Source: an uncultured Prevotellaceae bacterium (GTDB lineage Bacteria; Bacteroidota; Bacteroidia; Bacteroidales; Bacteroidaceae). From it: 63,534 nt of DNA. Below the pieces are notes generated by a model. The model searched no databases and was not told the origin of the DNA. It worked only from the letters and a program-made list of their open reading frames with translations. The stretch is from positions 1 to 63,534 of the forward strand of contig CAMVDV010000018.1 of the NCBI GenBank assembly GCA_947166305.1, in the 5' to 3' direction. Below, in pieces: positions 22,786 through 31,670 of the stretch; position 1 is the stretch's first letter; each line of letters starts with the position of its first letter. The translations under genes and the position numbers were made by a program.

Positions 22786-23756
22786 TTGCGGCGGTTCATC
22801 AATTCCTGGGCGATGAGGTGGAGCGCCTGTTTGCGTTCCTGGGGCAGGCCTACCTTGTCGAGGTGTGCTTCGGCCTGGGCGTAATAGTAGTCCATGCGTT
22901 GCCTTGCCAAGCAGTCCACGCCGATTTGTGTGTAGAGGTTGGTGACGGCGCGAACTTTCTCGTCGGGGTTGCAGGCCTTGCATCCTATCCATTGCTGCAG
23001 TTCGCGGCGCTGCTCGTCGTTGGCGCCTTGGAGGGCATTGATGAGCATGAAGGTCTTCTTGTCGCAGAGGATGTCGCCGCCTATCTTCTTTCCGAAGACG
23101 GAAGGGTCGCCGTAGACGTCGAGAAAGTCGTCCTGCAGCTGGAAAGCGAGGCCGAGGCTTTCGCCGTAGCGGTAGAGGGCTTCGACGTCGGACTGCGGTG
23201 CGCCGGCGAGCGTGGCACCGATTTCGAGGGCGCAGGCCAGCAGGACGGAGGTCTTGAGGCGAATCATTTCGATGTATTCGTCTTCGGTGACGTCGGAACG
23301 TGTCTCGAAGTCGATGTCGAGCTGTTGTCCCTCATTGATTTCCACTGCGGTGCGTGTGAAGGCGGCGAGTGCTGCGGGCATCGTCGGCTGCGGGCATTGC
23401 TGCATATATCTGAAGGCGAGCACGAGCATATTGTCGCCGCTGAGGATGGCGGTGTTGTCGTTCCACTTGCGATGGACGCAGGTCTTGCCTCGCCGGACCT
23501 CGGCGCGGTCCATGAGATCGTCGTGGAGGAGGGTGAAGTTGTGGTACGTCTCGAGTCCGATGGCTGGTGGGAGGCATGGGGCGACGTCTTCGTGGTAGAG
23601 GTTATAGGCCATGAGCATGAGCGCGGGCCGTATGCGTTTGCCTCCGAGGGAGAGGACGTAGCGTATGGGTTCGTAGAGTCCTTTGGGCTGACGCTCGAGG
23701 GGCATGTCGGCGATGGCTGTTTCCACCATCTGCAGGAGTTGTTGGCTGCTATACAT
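22782..23756 (-). CDS. Polyprenyl (farnesyl/geranylgeranyl-type) diphosphate synthase
   Basis: A 324-residue trans-prenyltransferase with the first aspartate-rich motif DDLMD (LLHDDLMDRAEVRRG) and second motif DDFLDVYG, plus GGKRIRP near the N-terminus. It condenses isopentenyl diphosphate with allylic diphosphates in isoprenoid synthesis. The chain length cannot be read confidently from sequence alone. It is coupled by a 4-base overlap to tatD. A small palindrome of the GACCCC family (23779-23810) lies upstream. Confidence 0.9.
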   Translation of the reverse strand: MYSSQQLLQMVETAIADMPLERQPKGLYEPIRYVLSLGGKRIRPALMLMAYNLYHEDVAPCLPPAIGLETYHNFTLLHDDLMDRAEVRRGKTCVHRKWNDNTAILSGDNMLVLAFRYMQQCPQPTMPAALAAFTRTAVEINEGQQLDIDFETRSDVTEDEYIEMIRLKTSVLLACALEIGATLAGAPQSDVEALYRYGESLGLAFQLQDDFLDVYGDPSVFGKKIGGDILCDKKTFMLINALQGANDEQRRELQQWIGCKACNPDEKVRAVTNLYTQIGVDCLARQRMDYYYAQAEAHLDKVGLPQERKQALHLIAQELMNRRK

Positions 23757-23778
23757 TATTATATATAATATATGTGAA

Positions 23779-23811
23779 GACCCCTCGCCCCCTGGAGGGG
23801 GAGGAGGGGCC
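23779..23811. repeat. Short palindrome of the GACCCC family, intergenic
   Basis: GACCCCTCGCCCCCTGGAGG followed by the G-rich complement ending GGAGGGGCC. It lies between the TonB stop and the polyprenyl synthase start. Confidence 0.7.
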
Positions 23812-23850
23812 TTTGGTGTTGTTCCCCGGGGTGTGGGGAGTTGCGGTTCG

Positions 23851-24567
23851 TTAGTTCAGGCGGAACATGACGGGGAGCGTGAAGCGTGAGCGCACGGTCT
23901 TGTTGCCTTGGCGTGCGGGCTTCCACTTGGGCATCATCTTCACTACGCGCTCGGCCTCCTTGGTGAGGTTGGGATCCGGCGAGCGTACGGTCTTGACATC
24001 CACGATGGAACCGTCCTTGTTGACCACGAAGTTGACGATGACTCTGCCCTGTACGCCCTGCTCCTGACAGATGCTGGGGTACTTGATGTGTTCGCTGAGC
24101 CACTTGAAGCACTCTGCGTCGCCGCCGGGGAACTGTGCGTTCTCCTCTACCATCTCGTAGATGCGGTCGTCGTCGTCCACCTCAACGACGGGTCCCACGG
24201 GGCCTGTCACTACGGCAGCACTGGGTGCGCCGGTGCCGACCACGGCGGTGATGGCCTGGTTCATTTCCTCCGAGGTCTCCACCTCTTCTTCGGGGAGCTC
24301 CGTGTCGTCTTCCACCTCATTGATAAACTCCATGACTGTGGGTGCGGCAGCTGGTGGGGGAGCCATCACTTCCTGTTGCTGGGTGATGGGAATCATGTCC
24401 TCTTCCACCCTGAAATCATAGATCTTGTCTTCTTCGACCACCTTCACTTCGCGCTGGGTGTACTCGAATGCGACGAACATCATGGCGAGTGCCAGGATGT
24501 AACCCATCAGGAGATTGGTGGATTTCTGGCTCCTCAGTTCCTCGTTTACTGTTTTGTTTGCTTCCAT
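23851..24567 (-). CDS. tonB: TonB-family energy transducer
   Basis: A 238-residue protein with an N-terminal anchor helix (about 19-37, MGYILALAMMFVAFEY), a proline/glutamate-rich periplasmic spacer (about 60-120) and a C-terminal TonB domain (VQGRVIVNFVVNKDGSIVDV, KMMPKWKPARQGNK). It transmits energy from ExbB/ExbD to outer-membrane receptors such as the one at 40867. It lies on the same strand as the exb operon but is separated from it by polyprenyl synthase, tatD and tRNA-Ser. Confidence 0.92.
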   Translation of the reverse strand: MEANKTVNEELRSQKSTNLLMGYILALAMMFVAFEYTQREVKVVEEDKIYDFRVEEDMIPITQQQEVMAPPPAAAPTVMEFINEVEDDTELPEEEVETSEEMNQAITAVVGTGAPSAAVVTGPVGPVVEVDDDDRIYEMVEENAQFPGGDAECFKWLSEHIKYPSICQEQGVQGRVIVNFVVNKDGSIVDVKTVRSPDPNLTKEAERVVKMMPKWKPARQGNKTVRSRFTLPVMFRLN

Positions 24568-24612
24568 GTTTTATTTTGTTGAATTTATTGTCGAATGGCG
24601 TTTTCAGTGGCA

Positions 24613-24620
24613 CAAAGTTA
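24613..24620 (-). promoter_or_regulatory. Promoter element (TAACTTTG) of tonB
   Basis: The minus strand reads TAACTTTG about 45 bases upstream of the tonB start and fits TAnnTTTG. Confidence 0.6.
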
Positions 24621-25276
24621 CATTATTTTTTTCATTCCTGCGCGCATGAGGGGAGATTTTTTTCGCTTTTTGTGTTTTTTTAATTCTTCTGAGCCGCTTG
24701 AGGGCTTAAATGTGTCGCCCCAGCGAAGGCGATGCGCTTTGACAAAATGTAAGCAAAACGCGCAAATCGCTTTCGTTTTGATATTTTAGGACACGGCATT
24801 CTGAGGCTCACAAAGTGCCCTCTGAGCGATTTCCCCGTTGGGTGTGCGGCAACACCCTACAGAGTGTTTGCCATCACCCTGTGGGGTGTTTCGTTTCGGG
24901 GCAGTAGAGATTTGCCGTCGGCGGCTGTCCTTTTTGTCTGAAATTTAGCCGGTTTTTCTTGGAAAGAAAGCCCAAAAATGAGAGCCGAAAGTTTCAATGC
25001 AAAAATATCTCCCTGCCCTTCAATCAGTTGGAGTTCGCTTTCGATTTAAGCCCCTCTTTCCCTGAAAACGACCGGAACCTTCCCTTATCCCAATCCCCGT
25101 GCATTTCGCTTTCATTCTTGAAAGCCAAAACGTCAGCAAAAAGCCCGTTTCCCTTACATTCTGTCAGTTTTGCCTTTCCGCGGAACGAATGTCCCTCCGT
25201 CGGCCTCGCAGCGGCAAGAGCGCGGACGCAGAAAATAATTTTCTTTTCTCGCGCTACAAGTTTCAATTATTTGTCG
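24621..25276. other. Intergenic region without recognisable gene
   Basis: This region lies between the divergent tonB and porQ genes. It has a 22-bp-type array at about 24821-24886, described separately, and otherwise no hairpin, RNA or coding signal that I can support. A reading frame is open across 24959-25294 in the porQ frame, but its residues look like random translation and it lies upstream of the porQ promoter. Confidence 0.6.
24821..24886. repeat. Degenerate 22-bp tandem array, three units
   Basis: Three consecutive 22-bp segments share the pattern TGT...C.A.CACCCT(G/A)..G.G. The last two match most clearly (GCAACACCCTACAGAG and CCATCACCCTGTGGGG). Confidence 0.55.
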
Positions 25277-25284
25277 TATCTTTG
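25277..25284 (+). promoter_or_regulatory. Promoter element (TATCTTTG) of porQ
   Basis: TATCTTTG lies 11 bases upstream of the first ATG of porQ. It fixes the start region of the gene and excludes the open frame further upstream. Confidence 0.65.
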
Positions 25285-25294
25285 CAGACGAATT

Positions 25295-26302
25295 ATGCAC
25301 ATGATGACAAAGATACATCGTTTCCTGCTCCTGCTGGCAGGCTCCTGTGCGACGCTCACGGCGGCGGCACAGGAGAGCGGCAGCGTGTTCAATTTCCTCA
25401 ACCTGCCCGTCTCGTCGCACTCCACGACCCTGGGCGGCAGGAACATCTCCCTCGTGGAGGACGACATATCCCTCTCCCTGCAGAACCCCGCCCTGCTCAC
25501 CGGCGTCAGCGACAAAACGGTGGGATTCTCCTTCATGACCTACATGCAGGGCACCAACGCAGGCGCCGCCGCCTATTCCCAGCAAGTGGGTGCCTACGGA
25601 AACTGGGGCGTTCACGCACAGTTCGTGGGCTATGGCTCCACCAGCGAGACGCTCCTCACGGGCGAAGAGGTGGGCAAGTTCCGGCCGCTCGACCTCTGCA
25701 TCGCCGGACAGTACAGCCACCTGCTGAGCCATCGCTGGGCTGGAGGCGTCACCGCCAAGTTCATCTACTCGCACTACGGCCCGTACACCTCCTGCGCACT
25801 CGCTGCCGATCTCGGACTCAACTACTACAACGAGGAGTCGGACCTCTCGCTCTCCATCGCCGCACGCAACCTGGGCGGACAGGTCAAGAGCTTCGGCAAT
25901 CAGCACGACCCACTGCCCATCGACCTCGAACTCGGCTTCTCCAAGTCGCTCGGACACGCCCCGGTGCGCATATCCGTCACCATGGTCGACCTCACACGCT
26001 GGTCGCGCGACGACTATTTCACCACCGGCACCAAGCTCAAGGGCGGCAGTCTCTTCATCAACCACTTTGTCCTCGGGGCAGAATGGCTCATCAACGACAA
26101 GTTCTACGTCGGCCTGGGCTACAACTTCCGCCGTGGCTACGAGATGTCGGCCGGCGGGTCGTCGCACGCAGCAGGACTCTCTTTCGGCGCAGGAGCCAAC
26201 CTCAAGCGCTTCAAGATAGGCCTGGCATACGCCAAATACCACGTCAGCGCACCAACCCTCGCCTTCACCCTCGCCTACAACTTCGCAAAGAGCGAACAGT
26301 AG
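25295..26302 (+). CDS. porQ: Type IX secretion system outer-membrane protein PorQ
   Basis: A beta-barrel protein of 335 residues of the PorQ/PorP-like group. A signal peptide covers about residues 1-24 (MTKIHRFLLLLAGSC...AAAQ). The mature start SGSVFNFLNLPVSSHSTTLGG, with ALLTGVSDKTVGFSFMTYM and later GAEWLINDKFYVGLGYNFRRGYEM, matches PorQ. PorQ belongs to the PorV-like components used in type IX secretion. cmk follows downstream, the gene order seen in other Bacteroidales. The start could also be at ATG 25301 or 25304. Confidence 0.85.
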   Translation: MHMMTKIHRFLLLLAGSCATLTAAAQESGSVFNFLNLPVSSHSTTLGGRNISLVEDDISLSLQNPALLTGVSDKTVGFSFMTYMQGTNAGAAAYSQQVGAYGNWGVHAQFVGYGSTSETLLTGEEVGKFRPLDLCIAGQYSHLLSHRWAGGVTAKFIYSHYGPYTSCALAADLGLNYYNEESDLSLSIAARNLGGQVKSFGNQHDPLPIDLELGFSKSLGHAPVRISVTMVDLTRWSRDDYFTTGTKLKGGSLFINHFVLGAEWLINDKFYVGLGYNFRRGYEMSAGGSSHAAGLSFGAGANLKRFKIGLAYAKYHVSAPTLAFTLAYNFAKSEQ

Positions 26303-26339
26303 GGGAGCAGGATGGCCCGACTCGCGTCACGCCCAACCT

Positions 26340-26363
26340 GTAGGGACGCGACGTGTCGCGTCC
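26340..26363. repeat. REP-like palindrome after porQ
   Basis: GTAGGGACGCGACGTGTCGC and CGTCC form a copy of the family with a CG-ACGT centre. It lies 37 bases past the porQ stop and could act as a hairpin. Confidence 0.75.
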
Positions 26364-26397
26364 GCCAAAAGCAGCAGACAGAGGCATAAATCGTTAG

Positions 26398-26515
26398 CCG
26401 TAAATCGTCAAATAATAAGAGATTCCCAACCTCCCTTTAGAGGGAAAATAATAGCAAAATAGTTAAATCGTAAATAAATCGTAAATAGTAAATCGTCAAA
26501 TCGTAAATTATTTCG
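26398..26515. repeat. A/T-rich tandem tract upstream of cmk
   Basis: TAAATCGTAAA/TAAATCGTCAAA units are repeated about six times, with a short CCTCCCTTTAGAGGG palindrome at ~26430. The tract ends at the cmk ATG, so it makes up its leader. Confidence 0.75.
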
Positions 26516-27208
26516 ATGAAACTCATCACCATTGCAATCGACGGCCACTCCTCTTGTGGCAAAAGCACCATGGCCAAAGACCTGGCACGGGAAATAGGAT
26601 ACATCTACATCGACACCGGCGCCATGTATAGGGCTGTCACCCTCTTCGCCATGCAGAACGGACTCATCACCGACAAAGGCATCGACGAGGACGGACTGCG
26701 CCGACGCATGGGCGAAATCATGATAACCTTTCAGCTCAATGAGCAGACCGGTCGCCCCGACACCTACCTCGGCGGCGTCTGCGTCGAAAGGGAGATACGC
26801 TCCATGGAAGTCTCCAAGTGGGTCAGCCCCATTGCGACTCTCGGCTTTGTACGCGAAGCCATGGTGGGACTGCAACGGCTCATGGGCGAGGCAAAAGGCG
26901 TCATCATGGACGGCAGGGACATAGGCACTGTCGTCTTCCCCAACGCCGAACTAAAGGTATTCGTCACCGCCAGCGCCGATGTCCGTGCACGACGTCGCTA
27001 CGACGAGCTCGTCGCTAAGGGCGAACCCTGCAGCCTCGACGACATCCGCGCCAACGTCATCGAGCGAGACCGCATCGACTCCACCCGAGCCATCAGTCCC
27101 CTTCACAAAGCAGACGACGCCATCGTCCTCGACAACAGCAACATGACCATCCCTGAACAAAAGGCATGGCTCCTGGAACAGTACCGCCGTGTAGCTGCCG
27201 AGGAGTAG
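26516..27208 (+). CDS. cmk: Cytidylate kinase
   Basis: A 230-residue P-loop nucleotide kinase. The P-loop is [15 protein letters not shown] (residues 9-16), followed by [27 protein letters not shown] and [17 protein letters not shown] with the lid arginines. It phosphorylates CMP/dCMP with ATP. It follows porQ, as in other Bacteroidales. Confidence 0.93.
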   Translation: MKLITIAIDGHSSCGKSTMAKDLAREIGYIYIDTGAMYRAVTLFAMQNGLITDKGIDEDGLRRRMGEIMITFQLNEQTGRPDTYLGGVCVEREIRSMEVSKWVSPIATLGFVREAMVGLQRLMGEAKGVIMDGRDIGTVVFPNAELKVFVTASADVRARRRYDELVAKGEPCSLDDIRANVIERDRIDSTRAISPLHKADDAIVLDNSNMTIPEQKAWLLEQYRRVAAEE

Positions 27209-27335
27209 CAAAAAAGGGTCTGAGCCATAATTAACGACAACGGATTAAACGGACTTTTACGGATCATCTCCCTTGCCGATTGTCAGCAAGGCATAAATCC
27301 GTCGAATCCATTCAAGATGTCACGAACAGACAGCA

Positions 27336-27401
27336 ACCACGTTTAGTCGGCAAACTAAACGTGGTTCGTTTGCAAACTACTCGTGATTAAATTACAAAAA
27401 G
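27336..27401. repeat. 22-bp tandem array, three units
   Basis: The intervals of the shared motifs CGT(T/G).. and CAAACTA/ACAAAAA are 22 bp. The units read ACGTTTAGTCGGCAAACTA, ACGTGGTTCGTTTGCAAACT and TCGTGATTAAATTACAAAAA in the same phase. They lie between convergent cmk and meaB. The rest of 27209-27443 shows nothing recognisable. Confidence 0.7.
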
Positions 27402-27443
27402 CACGTTTGAATATATAGATGTCACCGAAGTTTCGGAAATAGC

Positions 27444-28544
27444 TCAGTTCCTAATCAGAGCGAAGTAAGCATCGAGCAACTGCTTGGCAGCCACGAAAGA
27501 TGTTCTTTGCCCGTTCAGCACGCCCTGCTCGGCAGCCTGAAGCATGTCGGAAATCGTGGGGTTCTGATAGAAGCTGTTCGTCAGGTGCTCGTTGATGGTC
27601 TCGTACATCCAGTACTTGGCTTGCTCGGCCCGACGGTAATCGAAGTAGCCGTTCTTCTTCACGAAGTCCAGATAGCTATAGACCATGTCCCAAACCTCTT
27701 TGATTCCATATCCATAGAAGCCGCTGTAGGTGAGCACTTGCGGTGCCCATCCGCTTTCGGGCAAAGGAAAGAGGTGGAGCGCATTGCGGAAGTGAGTGGC
27801 GGCAAGCTGGCACTTGTCCACGTTGCTTCCGTCACATTTGTTGATGATGATGCCGTCGGCCATCTCCATAATGCCTCGCTTGATGCCCTGAAGCTCATCG
27901 CCGGTGCCTGCCAACTGGATGAGAAGGAAGAAATCGACCATCGAGTGGCAAGCCGTCTCGCTTTGCCCCACACCGACGGTCTCGACGAAAATCTTGTCGA
28001 AGCCTGCCGCCTCGCAGAGGATGATGGTTTCGCGCGTCTTGCGTGCCACGCCTCCCAGACTTCCGGCCGACGGGCTGGGGCGAATGAAGGAGTCAGGATG
28101 GACAGAGAGCTTCTCCATGCGTGTCTTGTCGCCAAGTATGCTTCCCTTCGAGCGTTCGCTTGAAGGGTCGATGGCCAGCACGGCCAATCGTCCGCCGTAT
28201 TCCTTTAGGACGTGTATGCCAAACTCATCGATGCTCGTGCTCTTTCCGGCACCAGGCACGCCGCTAATGCCCACGCGGATGCTGTTGCCTGAATGCGGCA
28301 GGCACTTCTCGATGACTTCCTGCGCCACGGCTTGATGTTCGGGGATGGTGCTCTCCACAAGCGTGACGGCTTGTCCCAAGATGGTGATGTCGCCCTTCAG
28401 TATTCCTTCCACATAGTCGCCTGCAGAAAAGTGATGTCGCTTGAAGCGCTGGCGGTTGAGATGAGGGTTGACGATGGAGACTGGGCCGACACCGCTGTTG
28501 ACTGTCAGGCCGGCATATTCGGGATTGTTCTCTGGATGGTTCAT
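27444..28544 (-). CDS. meaB: Methylmalonyl-CoA mutase-associated GTPase MeaB
   Basis: A 366-residue G3E P-loop GTPase. Walker A is GVSGVPGAGKSTSIDEFG, and the base region includes IDPSSERSKGSILGDKTRM, ETVGVGQSE and NKCDGSN. MeaB protects and gates B12 loading of methylmalonyl-CoA mutase in the succinate-propionate route common in Bacteroidales. The mutase subunits (mutA/mutB), often adjacent, are not in this window. The stop converges with cmk across a 22-bp array. Confidence 0.92.
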   Translation of the reverse strand: MNHPENNPEYAGLTVNSGVGPVSIVNPHLNRQRFKRHHFSAGDYVEGILKGDITILGQAVTLVESTIPEHQAVAQEVIEKCLPHSGNSIRVGISGVPGAGKSTSIDEFGIHVLKEYGGRLAVLAIDPSSERSKGSILGDKTRMEKLSVHPDSFIRPSPSAGSLGGVARKTRETIILCEAAGFDKIFVETVGVGQSETACHSMVDFFLLIQLAGTGDELQGIKRGIMEMADGIIINKCDGSNVDKCQLAATHFRNALHLFPLPESGWAPQVLTYSGFYGYGIKEVWDMVYSYLDFVKKNGYFDYRRAEQAKYWMYETINEHLTNSFYQNPTISDMLQAAEQGVLNGQRTSFVAAKQLLDAYFALIRN

Positions 28545-28638
28545 ATCTTTTATTTATTATATAAGTGAAGAGGTAAAAGGTAAAAGTGAATAGTGAATAA
28601 TTTGCTGCCGCCCAAAGGAAACTTTGATTCTTCACTTC

Positions 28639-29745
28639 TCACTCTTCACTTTTCACTTCCACGTTGATGTATTGCTTTGCTTGATTAGGTGCATTGGTGA
28701 TGAGCATTGCCCTCATTCGGCCCTTGCTTCCTTCGAGGTAACGTTTGCTGACGCTCAACTTCAGTTTTGTCGTCTTGCCAGGGCGGATGGTGCTATCGGA
28801 GAGCTTGACACTGATGGCACGATTGAAGACTTGCACGGCCTGGATGTTGAGGTCGCTCCCACCTGTATTGGTGAGCAAGATGGTGTGGTTGAGGGATTTC
28901 TTTCCCTCGAAGGCTCCCATCTCTACGGACGACTCGCTGAGCGTCAGTTCGGGAGCATTCTGTAGTTCCGTCTCGCTCAAGTTTGCAAAGCTTGGCAAGA
29001 GGATGGCCGAGACAAGGATTTCGTTCGTCTCTCCTATCTTGTCGCCCATGTAGCGGGAAAGGTAGATGCTTGTCTGGTTCAGGCCAAGGGCGCTCAGTTT
29101 CTCGCTGTCGAGTGTGAGGCGGATGGTGCCTGTCTTTCCTGCAGGAATGTCTTCGGGCAGGTATTCAGCCGCGAGGTATGGGGGAAGATGCATCAGTTCC
29201 GGACGGAACGCGGTGCGGTCGGAATTGAGGATACGAAGTTCTGCTGTGGGATGATCTCCGCGGCTGACGTCGTCGAACTCCACTGTGTTCGACATGAGCC
29301 TCACGTTGCCCAGGTCGATGGGAAACTCGCCGCTGTAGTCATGCACCTCGCTGACGACCGTTCCTTGCAGTGCGATGTAGGAAGGGTCGGTCGATGCGTT
29401 GGTCGTCACCTCCACCTCTTTGTAGAAGGAGCCCAGCAGTTTGGCATCGAAGGTGAGCGTTATCTCGCCTCTCGCGCCGGGGGCAATAGGCGATTTAGGT
29501 GTGGCGACGTCGATGCAGCCGCACGAGGCTTTGGCTTTCTTCACGAGCAGTGGCTTGTCGCCCTTATTGGTGAAACCGAGGCTGAAGCGTTTGGCTACGT
29601 TGAACTCCACCTCGCCCACTTTCTTGATGTCTGTGTCGGGGACAAAGCGAGGCTGTGCCTGCACGACGGACAGGAAACAGGGAGCAACGAGAAGGAGCAG
29701 GGGAAGGAGATATCTCTTCGTAAGGTTAGTCTGTGAATGTTCCAT
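28639..29745 (-). CDS. Secreted DUF1573 protein with several Ig-like domains
   Basis: A 368-residue protein. It has a signal peptide (first ~30 residues) and three tandem beta-sandwich domains of the DUF1573/ASPM-SPD2-Hydin type. The first carries the DUF1573 pattern (SCGCIDVATPKSPIAPGARGEITLTF). Two more domains with PAGKTGTIRLTL and RPGKTTKLKLSV follow. Its role is unknown; members are periplasmic or surface proteins of Bacteroidetes. A TACCTTTG promoter sits four bases upstream of the ATG. Confidence 0.82.
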   Translation of the reverse strand: MEHSQTNLTKRYLLPLLLLVAPCFLSVVQAQPRFVPDTDIKKVGEVEFNVAKRFSLGFTNKGDKPLLVKKAKASCGCIDVATPKSPIAPGARGEITLTFDAKLLGSFYKEVEVTTNASTDPSYIALQGTVVSEVHDYSGEFPIDLGNVRLMSNTVEFDDVSRGDHPTAELRILNSDRTAFRPELMHLPPYLAAEYLPEDIPAGKTGTIRLTLDSEKLSALGLNQTSIYLSRYMGDKIGETNEILVSAILLPSFANLSETELQNAPELTLSESSVEMGAFEGKKSLNHTILLTNTGGSDLNIQAVQVFNRAISVKLSDSTIRPGKTTKLKLSVSKRYLEGSKGRMRAMLITNAPNQAKQYINVEVKSEE

Positions 29746-29749
29746 GATG

Positions 29750-29757
29750 CAAAGGTA
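29750..29757 (-). promoter_or_regulatory. Promoter element (TACCTTTG) of the DUF1573 gene
   Basis: TACCTTTG on the minus strand lies four bases upstream of the ATG at 29745, so the transcript would be nearly leaderless. Confidence 0.6.
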
Positions 29758-29894
29758 CGAAAAAAGTGAAAAAGAGGAAGAGTCAAAAAGTGAAAAAGTG
29801 GAAGAGTTTAAGAATAATTATTACAAAAGGGCGAAACTTAATCACGAAACACCTTATTTTCTGCTTTTTCTTTTCACTTTTTTACTTTTCTTCG

Positions 29895-29902
29895 TACCTT
29901 TG
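29895..29902 (+). promoter_or_regulatory. Promoter element (TACCTTTG) of the GT-C glycosyltransferase gene
   Basis: TACCTTTG lies 25 bases upstream of the ATG at 29928. The intergenic space also holds AAAAGTGAAAAAGTGG 8-bp repeats. Confidence 0.65.
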
Positions 29903-29927
29903 CGCCCGAATACTGACATAGAGATTC

Positions 29928-31451
29928 ATGAAAGTAAGAATACGTCCGGGCGAAAAGGTGCTTTTGTTCCTTTTTGCTGTGGTGGTGACCACATTGTTCA
30001 GCACTTGTTCGCCGCTGTATCCCTTCAATCCTTGGGACGATGCCGACGTCTATCTGACCATCGGCAAAGCCATGCTGAGCGGCAAGGAACTGTATGTCGA
30101 CATCTTCGACCACAAGGGTCCGGTGCTATTCTTCCTTCACGAAGTGGCAGCCCTGTTGCCCGGGGGCGACGGATTCCTTGGCATCTATCTGCTGGAGCTC
30201 GTCTGTAGCTTCTTCTATCTGCTCTATTCGCTGCGCATCATGCGGCTGTTCTCGCAGTCGAGGCTTTGCCTGCCGCTCGCATTGCTGCTGGGTGTGATGA
30301 CTTATTCCTCAGACTTCTTCTGCTACGGCGACAGCGTCGAGGAACTTGTCCTGCCCCTCCTGTCGCAATGCCTCTACCTGATGCTTTTGTTCGTCAGGGA
30401 TCGCCGCGAACCCCGTTGGTGGCAATCGCTCATCGTAGGCATCGGCATCGGACTCATCCTTTGGACGAAGTTCAACCTCCTCTTCTTCTACCTCGGAGGG
30501 CTGCTCGTGATGGTCTATGTGGCGAGGAAAAACAATCAGCGCAGAGAACTTCGGCGGCTGGTAGGCTGGGCCGGAGGAGGCGTGGCGCTCGTCACGGCAG
30601 GCGTAATCCTCTACTTCGCCGTCCACGGGACACTCTATGCCCTTTGGGACTCCTATTTCCTCGTGAACATCTTCCACTATCATGGCACGACGAGCAACGG
30701 CGAGCCGCCCTTCTGGTGGTTCAAACTCATCAAGCTCGGCATTTGGTCCGTGCTGATGATTCCTGCCGTTTTCCTGCCAGTCGAGAAGGAAGTGAAGTGG
30801 CTCGTGTTCGGTACCTACGGACTGCTCGTGCTCTCCTTTGCCACACTGACGGTGCAGTTCTACTATTTCCTCACCATCTATGCCTTCTTCCCCTTGCTTG
30901 TCAGCTATGTGCCGAACTCTAAGACCACATGGCGGAACTATTCCCTCATCCTGCTTGCAGGCATCTGGTGTACAGCCACTAACTGGAACGTCGTGACGCG
31001 GCTGAATGGCACGTTTCCCTACTGCGTGCTCGAGATGGCGGAGATAGTCAACCGGAACAACACCGCGGACAGCGAGGTGCTCACCTTCAGCTCCTACGAC
31101 ACAGGCATCTACCTCCACACACGCCACCTGCCGCCCAACAAGAATTACTTCATTTCGAGCTACCTCAATCCGCTCATCAAACAGGAGCAAGCCGAATGGG
31201 TCGCCTCGGGCCGCATCAGGTATCTGGCGCGCGAAATGGGTGCCATCAACACCTGCCACGAGTACTATGATGCCCCCATCCCTCCGAACTATCGGCTTAT
31301 CTACGAAGGGGAAGAACTCTTCCGCTACCGTTTTATCTGGCAACCGCTCAGCTATTTGTGGAACCTGACCTGGCCCCGTCCGCTCCTGCGCCACTTCATG
31401 GAGCCGGAAACCGAGAACCAACGTATGCTCCTCTACGAGCGAATCGACTGA
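29928..31451 (+). CDS. GT39/ArnT-like membrane glycosyltransferase
   Basis: A 507-residue polytopic protein with about ten transmembrane helices. The conserved GT-C start is seen as NPWDDADVYLTIGKAMLSGKELYVDIFDHKGPV, where the DD/D residues bind metal and polyprenyl-phosphate donor. The C-terminal ~120 residues are a soluble periplasmic part. It probably moves a sugar from a lipid donor to an envelope acceptor; the substrate cannot be read. It has its own promoter and terminator and stands alone between two minus-strand genes. Confidence 0.78.
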   Translation: MKVRIRPGEKVLLFLFAVVVTTLFSTCSPLYPFNPWDDADVYLTIGKAMLSGKELYVDIFDHKGPVLFFLHEVAALLPGGDGFLGIYLLELVCSFFYLLYSLRIMRLFSQSRLCLPLALLLGVMTYSSDFFCYGDSVEELVLPLLSQCLYLMLLFVRDRREPRWWQSLIVGIGIGLILWTKFNLLFFYLGGLLVMVYVARKNNQRRELRRLVGWAGGGVALVTAGVILYFAVHGTLYALWDSYFLVNIFHYHGTTSNGEPPFWWFKLIKLGIWSVLMIPAVFLPVEKEVKWLVFGTYGLLVLSFATLTVQFYYFLTIYAFFPLLVSYVPNSKTTWRNYSLILLAGIWCTATNWNVVTRLNGTFPYCVLEMAEIVNRNNTADSEVLTFSSYDTGIYLHTRHLPPNKNYFISSYLNPLIKQEQAEWVASGRIRYLAREMGAINTCHEYYDAPIPPNYRLIYEGEELFRYRFIWQPLSYLWNLTWPRPLLRHFMEPETENQRMLLYERID

Positions 31452-31555
31452 GCCGCCGGCACCCTTCCTGCCCACCCCTCAGCCCTCCTTAGGCATCACA
31501 AAGCGTCGGGGCAGGAGTAATCCTGTGGCGGATGGCGCTACATTATATTATATTG

Positions 31556-31603
31556 CCCCATGGCTCGCGCGGGTTTTCCGGACGGCTGGCATGGGGCTTT
31601 TTG
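31556..31603 (+). terminator. Terminator of the GT-C glycosyltransferase gene
   Basis: GCCCCATG (31556-31563) and CATGGGGC (31591-31598) form an 8-bp stem followed by TTTTT. Confidence 0.85.
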
Positions 31604-31670
31604 TGTTTTACGATGTGGAATGAAAGCTTCCGGCAAGGGGCTTGGGGGAGAATCTTTGGCGGATCGTGAG

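Noticed and set aside
22786..22992. N-terminal extension of TatD
   Set aside because: It overlaps the polyprenyl synthase gene on the same strand, and the TatD family starts at MTDTHSH.
24959..25294. N-terminal extension of PorQ
   Set aside because: The frame is open but lies upstream of the TATCTTTG promoter, and the signal peptide begins only after 25295.
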